In this document: piece after piece, positions 1-5,157 of the stretch | Position numbering within the stretch: position 1 is the first letter of the stretch | How the letters are laid out: each line of letters begins with the position of its first letter | DNA from: CAZXCQ01 sp964639275 | Lineage (GTDB): Bacteria > Desulfobacterota > DSM-4660 > Desulfatiglandales > Desulfatiglandaceae | Reading direction: 5' to 3' | NCBI GenBank assembly: GCA_964639275.1 | Contig: CAZXCQ010000359.1 | Location: 1 to 5,207, forward strand | Length of the DNA: 5,207 nt | The notes under the pieces: model-generated | The model's input: only the letters and a program-made list of their open reading frames with translations | What the model was told of the DNA's origin: nothing | The model's database searches: none | Program-made: the position numbers and the translations under genes

Positions 1-95
1 TAGTGGGTGTTCTTATCGAGGTGCCTGTCATGCTGATGCTGGTCAAGATCTGCCTGAAGAGCACCCACTGGTTTTCAGCAAAGGAAGGGTATTAA
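1..95 (+). CDS. acr3: ACR3-family arsenite efflux permease, C-terminal end (partial)
   Basis: The reading frame is open from the window edge (first full codon at 3) to TAA at 93-95 and encodes the last 30 residues of a membrane protein. The segment GVLIEVPVMLMLVKICLKST followed by HWF closely resembles the last transmembrane helix and cytoplasmic tail of ACR3-type arsenite permeases, where GVLIEVPVML is strongly conserved. These inner-membrane carriers export arsenite, and in some cases antimonite, driven by the proton motive force, usually downstream of arsR and beside arsC. Only the tail is visible, so catalytic residues such as the conserved cysteine of helix 4 cannot be checked. The next gene starts 18 bases downstream on the same strand with its own ribosome binding site, so the two were probably co-transcribed. 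Family assignment rests on 30 residues of a distinctive motif. Confidence 0.85.
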   Translation, partial: VGVLIEVPVMLMLVKICLKSTHWFSAKEGY

Positions 96-113
96 GGATA
101 GAGAAGGTCTGCA

Positions 114-370
114 ATGAAAAAACGCCCATTGTTTTGTGTGCTGCTCATCGGATTCCTCCTGGCCTCAGTCTTTCCTATTCTCGCCCGAGAGAGAAAGGGA
201 CCGAAGATGGTTCTAAAGGATCGGGAAGTCGATTTCGGGGAGGTTAAAGAGGGAGGGGGCATACGCAAACCGATTACGGGTTTCTTAGACTCAAGACCAA
301 TTACCCTGAAGCCCCTCAGATCACGATAGGGATCAGAGGCCTGTTCAATGCCAAAAAGGATGAAAGCTAG
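114..370 (+). pseudogene. DUF1573-type secreted protein, internally deleted and frameshifted
   Basis: The ORF from ATG 114 has a good Shine-Dalgarno (AGAAGG, 102-107) and begins with a Sec signal peptide: basic MKKR, a hydrophobic stretch at residues 6-23, and likely cleavage after ILA at residue 24. It continues with KMVLKDREVDFGEVKEGG, typical of the first strand of DUF1573 (an Ig/ASPM-SPD-2-like beta domain found in periplasmic proteins). The frame then runs out of homology and stops at 327-329. The +2 frame, about 278-370, encodes LKTNYPEAPQITIGIRGLF, the typical last strands of the same domain. The join lies around 279-293. Even when repaired, the product is only about 85 residues, against roughly 120-150 for typical relatives. 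The central part, including the usual P-x-C-G-C-T segment, is missing. I read it as a relic with an internal deletion plus a one-base-register shift. The family's function is unknown. Confidence 0.7.
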
Positions 371-450
371 TTATGCTCATGAATTGCCACGCATTACCTA
401 TCTCAGTGGAAATGCTATGGAAAAATGACTGCTTGAGGGTACCTGAATAA

Positions 451-458
451 AAGGAGGG
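451..458 (+). promoter_or_regulatory. Strong Shine-Dalgarno for the universal stress protein
   Basis: AAGGAGGG lies five bases upstream of ATG 464 and is nearly a full match to the 16S anti-Shine-Dalgarno sequence. It fixes the start of the stress-protein gene and suggests efficient translation. Confidence 0.85.
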
Positions 459-463
459 ACAAA

Positions 464-946
464 ATGAAGACGATCAGGAAAATCTTGGCAGCGTTAGACC
501 TTTCAGTTTATTCAAAGCATGTCCTTGAATATGCTGGAATTTTAGCGGCAAAGACCAAAGGGGAAATGTTTATAGTAAATGTCATCAACAACAGGGACAT
601 AGAGACGCTACAAAAGGCTGCAATTGAAATCAGGGGCTTCTCGGTTAAGGAGTGGTTGGAAAGACAGAAAGAAGAACGACTGAGATCCATTCAGAGATTG
701 ATCGAAGAGACGGCTCTGAGCGATCTACCGATTAAGATCGCTTTTCGAGAAGGAGTGCCATTGCGCGAATTGCTAAAAGCAGTCGATGAGGAAGGCGTGG
801 ATCTCCTAGTAATGGGTATCAAGGGCCGGGGCAATGTGCCAGGGGTCCTTGCCGGCTCAACCGCTGAAAAGGTGTTTCGGCGTTGCCCTGTCTCCATATT
901 GAGCGTGCGCAGCCCCAGCCATAGGCAAATCCTGGCAGACAGGTAA
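464..946 (+). CDS. Universal stress protein (UspA family), ATP-binding type
   Basis: A 160-residue single-domain Usp, the usual length for the family. The N-terminal strand KILAALDLS carries Asp12, the conserved adenine-contacting position. A variable helical stretch at about 45-85 includes a charged segment (WLERQKEERLRS). The C-terminal nucleotide loop is intact: G118-x2-G121-x9-G131-S132 within MGIKGRG and LAGSTAEK, followed by the CPVSILSVR strand at 141-149. This motif marks the ATP-binding subclass (MJ0577-like) rather than the non-binding UspA type. Such soluble proteins dimerise and accumulate under starvation, redox or respiratory stress; the exact role here cannot be read from sequence. 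Its start is set by the strong upstream ribosome binding site. It sits 93 bases after the DUF1573 relic on the same strand, so it could be the last gene of the arsenite-resistance unit or be transcribed alone; I could not defend a promoter in the gap. It appears fully intact, unlike its neighbours. Confidence 0.93.
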   Translation: MKTIRKILAALDLSVYSKHVLEYAGILAAKTKGEMFIVNVINNRDIETLQKAAIEIRGFSVKEWLERQKEERLRSIQRLIEETALSDLPIKIAFREGVPLRELLKAVDEEGVDLLVMGIKGRGNVPGVLAGSTAEKVFRRCPVSILSVRSPSHRQILADR

Positions 947-1247
947 AGAAGGGACGAAACTCTGGACGAGTCGAATCAGGCAAGAAGGTTGCTTTAGGGG
1001 CTAGGTCTGGGAGTAAGGGGTCGTCATAAACACGGTAGTCGCTGTCTCAGCGTGTTCCGGGCGGTGTCGCAAACCCGTGCCGGATATCTTGTCGGTGGAT
1101 CAGAATGCTGAGCCTTGCGATAGATGGTAAGGGAGAATCAATACGATGGGTGAAAAGATAATTCCTTAAGAACATGCCCGATGTCTTTCCTGTACATGGC
1201 ATTTCCACTTCTGTTCCCAGGACGGATCTCGGGGAGCCCGGAGGAAT
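947..1247. other. 301-base stretch without an intact gene; coding-like scraps
   Basis: No complete gene, RNA gene or convincing terminator is visible. One plus-strand frame (1017-1130) reads with ordinary codon choice through VVAVSACSGRCRKPVPDIL to TAA at 1128-1130, but has no start codon and follows a stop. Just after it come GGGAG (1131-1135) and ATG at 1146, which opens only MGEKIIP before TAA at 1167-1169. This arrangement (gene end, ribosome binding site, gene start) resembles an operon junction whose genes have decayed. On the opposite strand around 1150-1215 several short frames are also open, so strand and identity stay ambiguous. I do not recognise either fragment. Confidence 0.3.
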
Positions 1248-2062
1248 TTACAGGCCGAAAAAGGCCGCGGCGTATTTTGCCGCTGTTAAAACGATGATAC
1301 CTGCAAGCATCCATTTGATGGCTTTCGCCGACACGAATTTCTGGCAACGGGCGCCCAGATACATGCCGGCCATTCCTCCCAGCCCGAAAAGAATCCCAAG
1401 GAACCAGTCCGGAGCCACCGACATGTCGGGATAAAAGGGTGCAACGCCCTGGTAGAAAGCAACCCCGGCCACCGAAGTGACAAAGGTCCCCATCAGGGCT
1501 GCCCCGGCCACGGTATAGACCGGGAGCCCCAAAAAAGTAACGAAAAAGGGACCGATGATCGCTCCGCCTCCGATCCCGTAGATGCCACCCACAATCCCGA
1601 CGATGAAGGCGAGGGGGAAGATGCTCCAGAATGGAATGTCGAATTGTTCCCCGTAGAAAAGGTATCCAAGCCTTTTCCTGTTGAAATCGGTCACTTGGAT
1701 AGCGGGAAGCGTTTCCTCACGCCCCATGGTTTTTGGGTTGCTTGTCTTCTTGCGGTGACGGCGAACGGGATCCTCTGGAACCTCTTTTCGCCGGAAGCCT
1801 TGTTGAGGTCGGCCGCGCTTTTCCGAAGCAGATCGCGAATCATTCTGAGACCAATTATAAAGGAGCACCCTGCAGCGAAAAGCTTAAAGTCCCTCCAGGT
1901 AAGCGGCCACACCATGCGGCCCTCTTTGCAGTACCTGTAAACGCCAGTCGGTATTGCCACGATGTTGAAGAGTTGATTGGTGGCGCTCACCGATGGGCTC
2001 GTATGTCCAAAAAAAGACATCTGGAAGGGCAGCAGCAGGAAGGCCCCTGATACGCCGCCCAT
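1248..2062 (-). pseudogene. TauE/SafE-like (DUF81) membrane permease, truncated and frameshifted
   Basis: Two overlapping minus-strand frames together encode one sulfite-exporter TauE/SafE-like protein. The upstream frame starts at MGGVSGAFLLLPFQMSFFG (from 2062) and continues through SVSATNQLFNIVAIPTGVYR and KEGRMVWPLTW. It then jumps directly to RDFKLFAAG (junction near 1894/1895), where relatives normally have a further membrane helix and loop of about 25 residues. The second frame, to TAA at 1248-1250, supplies the other half: an FDIPFWSIF strand, the GGIYGIGGGAIIGPFFVTF repeat motif, the LMGTFVTSVAGVAFYQ helix, and closing helices ending AAAFFGL. The two frames exchange somewhere in the hydrophilic cytoplasmic loop, about 1735-1840. 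The N-terminus lacks the first membrane helix that normally precedes GGVSG. This family exports sulfite, sulfoacetate or other organosulfur anions across the inner membrane, or has unknown substrates; this copy is unlikely to work. It lies head to head with the tunR relic. Confidence 0.85.
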
Positions 2063-2064
2063 GG
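2059..2064. other. CCATGG palindrome where two divergent broken genes meet
   Basis: The palindrome places an ATG on each strand. On the minus strand (2062-2060) it opens the surviving TauE reading frame (MGGVSG). On the plus strand (2061-2063) it is followed by GA, and then by a TunR-like frame reading TVQLSRLEQSFRDW that is one base out of register. Recognisable homology of both genes therefore begins within a few bases of this site and no intergenic DNA is left. I infer a deletion endpoint; the palindrome itself may be chance. Confidence 0.5.
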
Positions 2065-3061
2065 AACGGTTCAGCTTAGCCGGCTGGAGCAGTCCTTTCG
2101 CGACTGGGCGGAGAAGTCGCCCCGGATGGATGTGCGGCTTTCCCGGAGGCGGATCTTGATAGTTTTCCTTTTGATCCGCTATACCGGCGCCAAGTTGAAC
2201 GAAGTCCTGTGCCTCGATCCCTTGAAAGACATCGATCATAAAGGACAGCAGGTTTTCCTTGGAAGAAAAGGCTCCAGGCATGTGCAATCAGTGAGGAAGG
2301 TCCAGATACCGGAAACCCTTTCTTTCGAAATAAAGGCTGCCCTGGATGATCCCGGTTTCAAGAAATCTATGGGGAATCCGTTTAGGGTGGACCCCGCGCA
2401 CGTGCGCCGAAAGTTTTACGAGCGGGCATCGGCCTGCGGCTTTCCCCGGGAGCTGGGAGCACCCGATGCCATACGGAAATCCCGTGCCGTGGAGCTCATG
2501 CAAAGCAACATGCCGTTGCCCGTGGTGCAGAGGATATTGGGCCACTCGACGCCTAATCTCACCGCTTCCTATGTGGCCTTTTCTAATGACGACATCCGAC
2601 AGGTGGCGAGGTCTTTTATGGAAAAGGAATCCCGCCGGAAGACCAGTGCACGGAATACCTTCTTCGGCAAGGTCCGCTCTATTCAGAAGGGAAACATCCA
2701 GTCCAGGATAGGGCTTCTCACCATCTCCGGGGATGGGGTAACCACGGTGATCACCAACGACAGCCTGACAAGGCTGGGGCTTAAGACAGGATCGCTGATC
2801 ACGGCTGAACTGAAGGCCCCAGGGGTCATCTTGGTGAAAGGGGATCAGGAACCCGAATGCTCGATGGAGAACAGCTTTCGCGGACCCATTGGGCGAATCC
2901 ATGAAGGGGAGGTGCCCACAGAATTCGTTGTCCGAATTCCGGATGGAACGGAGCTCTGTTCCATCGTCACCAGCGAGAGCGGCCGACGGATGGAGCTATA
3001 GGTAAACGACCCGGTCTGGGCCCTGTTCAACAGCTTTTCCGTGGTCCTGCACGTGGAGTAG
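2061..3061 (+). pseudogene. tunR: TunR-like tungstate/molybdate-responsive regulator (integrase-like domain + MOP/TOBE domains), broken start and amber codon
   Basis: The longest ATG-started frame is 2126-3001 (291 residues), but homology-like sequence (TVQLSRLEQSFRDWAEKSPR) extends in frame back to about 2066 with no ATG, GTG or TTG; a single lost base after ATG 2061 would restore a start. Residues 1-165 of the 291 form a tyrosine-recombinase-like domain: box I YTGAKLNEV with Lys23 in place of the catalytic Arg, Asp114 in place of the first box II His, then Arg117, His140 (LGHST) and Tyr149 (ASYV). From 174 (SARNTFFGKVRSI) come two MOP/TOBE-type oxyanion-binding domains, about 174-240 and 248 onward. 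TAG at 2999-3001 interrupts the second MOP domain. The same frame continues VNDPVWALFNSFSVVLHVE, the expected end, to TAG at 3059-3061. TunR proteins are known from sulfate reducers as repressors responding to tungstate/molybdate and controlling their uptake systems. No transporter gene is seen here. The ORF may still make a defective protein from ATG 2126, which has only a distant GGAG at 2110-2113. Confidence 0.82.
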
Positions 3062-3062
3062 C

Positions 3063-3158
3063 ATGGGCATTTCCATGCCATTTGAGAAGGATAATACCAA
3101 GGAATTCATCCCAAACTTACCAGTAAGAATCGAGGAATTGAAGAAAAGTGGCTGGTAA
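3063..3158 (+). CDS. Small ORF of 31 residues, unrecognised
   Basis: ATG 3063 follows the natural tunR stop by one base and is preceded by GGAG at 3054-3057, a workable though close ribosome binding site. The product runs from MGISMPFEKDN to RIEELKKSGW and ends at TAA 3156-3158. It is hydrophilic with no signal peptide or membrane segment. A second ATG at 3075 is possible. I do not recognise it. It could be a real small protein translationally linked to tunR, the remaining N-terminus of a longer lost gene (plausible given the damage nearby), or chance. Confidence 0.25.
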   Translation: MGISMPFEKDNTKEFIPNLPVRIEELKKSGW

Positions 3159-3183
3159 AAGACGATCTCAGATACGGGCCTCA

Positions 3184-3957
3184 TCATCTCGCCCTGTCCC
3201 TCGTCAGGACGGCTTCGATCCTTGGTATCAGGTCCATGAAGTTGACTTTGCCCTCCTGTTCCTCTTTCCTCTTTTCTCCTTCTGAGTAGCGGGGACCAAA
3301 ATGGAGATTGATTTCTATCCCTCTTTTGCTGCAATATTGATTCAGTGACCATTTGGTCATGCTTCCGATAAGGAAGGCGCCCACCCTCGCTCCCCATTCA
3401 AAGTGCGGGCCGTCCCCGCCGCTGTCTCCAATCAACACGGCTTTATCAGCCGGGATACCCCAAGCGCGCATGACCGCCTCAGTATTCTTTGCTTTGTCTT
3501 GGATTTCCAGCAAATCATACCATTGGCAGGGCGTCTTTCTTTCTTCCTCATATTTGGTCATCGGATGCGCGGATACAGCGGGGACTTCTGGCAATAGACC
3601 CTTCTTGAAAACCCGCTGGAAATGGCCTTGCATTCCTGTGGTGTTGATCATGAAAAGAATATCCTTCTTGCTGCACCACTCGATCAGCTCCGGGACACCA
3701 CGGTATGTTTCAAAGCGCTCATCCAGATAGGTGTCCATCTGGTCTTCGGAGATCGTCTTGGGTAAAAGGTTAACGATCCGGCGGGCAGCCTCCGAGAGGG
3801 GGATGCGGTTCCCGGTATACGCCTTGAAGACCTCTTTGACCTCTGGGTCGAGAGAGGGATAATTGAAAGTTATAGGATCGAAAGGTCCGGAGGGCGCAAG
3901 GCATTCGTTCCAATCAGAAGAGATGAGTGCCCGGTATTTTGGAGCTTTGGCTTTCAT
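3184..3957 (-). CDS. HAD-superfamily hydrolase-like protein, uncharacterised
   Basis: A 257-residue soluble protein with the HAD core in order. Motif I is ALISSDWNECLAPSG, with nucleophile Asp15 and Asn17 where phosphatases have the second Asp. A helical cap region spans about 40-95 (SEDQMDTYLDERF). Motif II is MINTTG with Thr106/Thr107. A motif III lysine lies in DKAKNTEAV (probably Lys157), and motif IV is LIGDSGGDGPHFEWG with Asp178 and Asp182. The reaction would proceed through an aspartyl intermediate, probably phosphate-ester hydrolysis, with substrate unknown. The Asn at the acid/base position leaves the chemistry open. The start is fixed by AAGGAG five bases upstream and by the ATGA overlap with the HIT gene, which implies translational coupling and a two-gene operon. 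The tail (about 225-240) is highly charged. The frame is intact. Gene pairing with a HIT-family nucleotide hydrolase suggests, but does not prove, a phosphorylated nucleotide-related substrate. Confidence 0.85.
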   Translation of the reverse strand: MKAKAPKYRALISSDWNECLAPSGPFDPITFNYPSLDPEVKEVFKAYTGNRIPLSEAARRIVNLLPKTISEDQMDTYLDERFETYRGVPELIEWCSKKDILFMINTTGMQGHFQRVFKKGLLPEVPAVSAHPMTKYEEERKTPCQWYDLLEIQDKAKNTEAVMRAWGIPADKAVLIGDSGGDGPHFEWGARVGAFLIGSMTKWSLNQYCSKRGIEINLHFGPRYSEGEKRKEEQEGKVNFMDLIPRIEAVLTRDRAR

Positions 3958-3968
3958 AGAGTCTCCTT
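3954..3968 (-). promoter_or_regulatory. ATGA stop/start overlap with internal Shine-Dalgarno (HIT to HAD)
   Basis: On the minus strand the HIT stop TGA (3956-3954) overlaps the HAD start ATG (3957-3955). AAGGAG (3968-3963) lies five bases before the HAD start, inside the HIT coding sequence. This is a standard arrangement for translational coupling and sets the HAD start. Confidence 0.85.
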
Positions 3969-4409
3969 GCTCTCCCTCCTGAGTCCGGACTTCACCAGGG
4001 AGGCAATCCTCTCCAGCTCTGTAACCTTCTCAGGCGTATTTCCATGGCCGAACTGAAGCATCACCGAATCGCCCTTGTAGCGGGGAACAATGTGAAGATG
4101 GAAGTGGGGAACGGTCTGACCTGCCGCTGTGTCGTTGGATTGAATCAGATTCAGTCCATCAGGAGACAGTTTCTCCTTGATCACCTCTGCCAGCCTTATG
4201 GTTGAGGTCATGATATGGGCTCCCAAGTCTGCCGGCATTTCGTAGAGGGTCTCGATGTGCTTCTTTGGGAGAACCAGCACATGACCGGGTGTTGCTGGGT
4301 ACAGGTCCATAATACCCAACACCTCCCTATCTTCCAGTACCTGCACATGTTCCAGTTCGTGTCTGCCGATCTTGCAAAAAGGGCAATCCTTATGGGTTGG
4401 CCGATTCAT
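3954..4409 (-). CDS. HIT (histidine triad) family nucleotide-binding hydrolase
   Basis: With ATG at 4409 the product is 151 residues. A GTG at 4418 would add three residues, but the GAGGTGGAG at 4413-4421 then overlaps that start, while it sits properly in front of ATG 4409. Features in order: a CPFC pair (Cys9, Cys12) typical of zinc-binding HIT proteins, the GHVLVLPKKHIETLYE block (about 42-57), a helix, the NLIQSNDTAAGQTVPHFHLH block with Asn92, and the histidine triad H102-F-H104-L-H106-IVPR. His104 is the expected nucleophile, forming a nucleotidyl intermediate. Relatives (HINT/Fhit-like) hydrolyse adenosine phosphoramidates or dinucleoside polyphosphates in the cytoplasm; the substrate here is not determined. 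It is the first gene of the HIT-HAD pair and appears intact. No convincing promoter was found upstream; a decayed minus-strand gene end lies at 4480-4612. Confidence 0.93.
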   Translation of the reverse strand: MNRPTHKDCPFCKIGRHELEHVQVLEDREVLGIMDLYPATPGHVLVLPKKHIETLYEMPADLGAHIMTSTIRLAEVIKEKLSPDGLNLIQSNDTAAGQTVPHFHLHIVPRYKGDSVMLQFGHGNTPEKVTELERIASLVKSGLRRESKETL

Positions 4410-4412
4410 TAT

Positions 4413-4421
4413 CTCCACCTC
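4413..4421 (-). promoter_or_regulatory. Ribosome binding site deciding the HIT start
   Basis: GAGGTGGAG on the minus strand lies three to eight bases before ATG 4409, depending on which GAGG/GGAG half is used. The longer GTG start at 4418 falls inside it, which favours ATG 4409. Confidence 0.6.
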
Positions 4422-4479
4422 AACTTCTGCGTATTGCGCACTCGTGGTACAGAAGACCTCAGGCCGGGGGGATTAGGGG

Positions 4480-4612
4480 TTAGCCTAGCAGGAGCTTAAT
4501 TTCGGCAACTCCCATCGGGCCCCATTTGCCTCCGCAGGAGTCATCAGCCTTGGCCAGCGGTTCAGGTGGACTCCATCACCTTTACTGCTTCAGAGATCGC
4601 TTAATCAAGCCA
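4480..4612 (-). pseudogene. Decayed 3' end of an unrecognised minus-strand gene
   Basis: Between the HIT gene and the divergent cNBD gene, the minus strand reads EPLAKADDSCGGKWGPMGVA then EIKLLLG and TAA at 4482-4480, with ordinary codon choice. Just upstream, the neighbouring frame reads AISEAVKVMEST (4600-4565) before TGA. Removing one base near 4564 (ACC-T-GAA) would join the two into a continuous C-terminus. A further in-frame TAA at 4603-4601 and the lack of coding sense beyond about 4612 suggest truncation. The protein family is not recognised. It is on the same strand as HIT-HAD and may once have been upstream of them. A chance antisense frame is the alternative; the smooth joining of two frames argues against it. 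Confidence 0.4.
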
Positions 4613-4614
4613 TA

Positions 4615-5097
4615 ATGATCCCAATTTGTCAAACAAAACCGGGACCCTGTCGTCGCCTTAAGACCTTCCCGGTTCAAGAAAAGGAGACCTACAAGACAGG
4701 ACATACTTTATTTCATGAGGGGGACCCGGCAGGCTACTTCTTTGTTTTGTTTCAAGGAAGCGTAAAGATAACCATCGGCGAAACCGGGCACACGGTTTAC
4801 TCAGTCGATCAACCGGCCGAGGTCTTCGGCTGGTCGAGCCTTGTAGGGCGAGATCAGTATTCTGCCTCTGCCGAGTGCAGGGAGAAAACCACGCTTCTCA
4901 GAATCGATGTCGAGAAGCTAGACAAAGTCCTTGAAAACAATCCAGCTACAGGGATGATCTTTTTCAAGAGGCTCGCAGGAGTCTTGGGAAACCGTTTGCT
5001 TCAGACTTACAAACTCATGTCGGATACCGCTGAGGCGGATATTTCGCGTTCCTATGGCACCGGTCAAGTGCTGGAGTCTGACATGAAGGTTTCATGA
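4615..5097 (+). CDS. Stand-alone cyclic-nucleotide-binding-domain (CRP-like) protein without DNA-binding domain
   Basis: 160 residues containing one cNMP-binding beta-roll. The YKTGHTLFHEGDPAGYFFVL block (26-45) is followed by GSVKITIGE, a VDQPAEVFGWSSLVGRDQYS block (64-83), and the helix from VEKLDKVLENNP to FKRLAGVLGNRL. The protein ends about 30 residues later with no helix-turn-helix, so it is not a CRP/FNR-type transcription factor itself. The usual phosphate-cassette residues are replaced: FGW in place of FGE (Trp73) and Tyr82 where CRP has the phosphate-binding Arg. Classical cAMP binding is therefore doubtful. Such single-domain proteins are, as far as I recall, common in Desulfobacterota, with unknown partners. 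ATG 4615 is the only start available, but it lacks a clear ribosome binding site, and the first dozen residues (MIPICQTKPGPC) do not look like the family; the true start may have been altered. A strong hairpin terminator follows. Confidence 0.85.
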   Translation: MIPICQTKPGPCRRLKTFPVQEKETYKTGHTLFHEGDPAGYFFVLFQGSVKITIGETGHTVYSVDQPAEVFGWSSLVGRDQYSASAECREKTTLLRIDVEKLDKVLENNPATGMIFFKRLAGVLGNRLLQTYKLMSDTAEADISRSYGTGQVLESDMKVS

Positions 5098-5125
5098 TTT
5101 GAAACACGGTGATTAGAAGGCCTGC

Positions 5126-5157
5126 GGCAGGGCCGTTGTGGCCCTGCCATGTTTCTT
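5126..5157 (+). terminator. Rho-independent terminator after the cNBD gene
   Basis: A perfect 9-bp inverted repeat, GGCAGGGCC (5126-5134) and GGCCCTGCC (5140-5148), encloses a five-base loop GTTGT and is followed by the T-rich ATGTTTCTT. It starts 29 bases after the cNBD stop and ends transcription of that gene. It also lies just beyond the stop of the probable convergent gene at 5156, so the hairpin may serve both strands, though the minus-strand side lacks a T run. Confidence 0.85.

Noticed and set aside
384..419. Possible promoter (TTGCCA and a CTATGG-like -10) before the stress protein gene
   Set aside because: The spacing between the two elements is far from 17 bases, and the sequence at the right distance (TGGAAA) is a poor -10 match.
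379..450. Short plus-strand ORF of 23 codons from ATG 379
   Set aside because: No ribosome binding site and no recognisable or coding-like product.
1253..1267. GGCC-GAAAAA-GGCC hairpin as a terminator
   Set aside because: It is only a 4-bp stem and lies inside the last codons of the TauE relic.
1174..1434. 86-codon plus-strand ORF from ATG 1174
   Set aside because: Most of it is antisense to the clearly recognisable TauE C-terminus; only its first part is outside that gene and it has no ribosome binding site.
2288..2902. 204-codon minus-strand ORF
   Set aside because: It is the antisense shadow of the tunR gene, whose plus-strand product has clear integrase and MOP domain motifs.
2999..3001. 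TAG read as pyrrolysine
   Set aside because: No pyl genes in the window, TAG also serves as the natural tunR stop and the DUF1573 relic stop, and the gene is broken at its 5' end too; a nonsense mutation is simpler.
3116..3158. Inverted repeat TTACCAG/CTGGTAA (3117-3123 and 3152-3158) between the convergent tunR and HAD genes, as a terminator
   Set aside because: The stem is only 7 bp with a 28-base loop, not GC-rich, and has no following T run on the plus strand.
4489..4614. N-terminal extension of the cNBD protein, since its frame is open upstream to 4489
   Set aside because: There is no ATG, GTG or TTG in the extension, and the openness is explained by minus-strand coding sequence of the remnant gene in the matching register.
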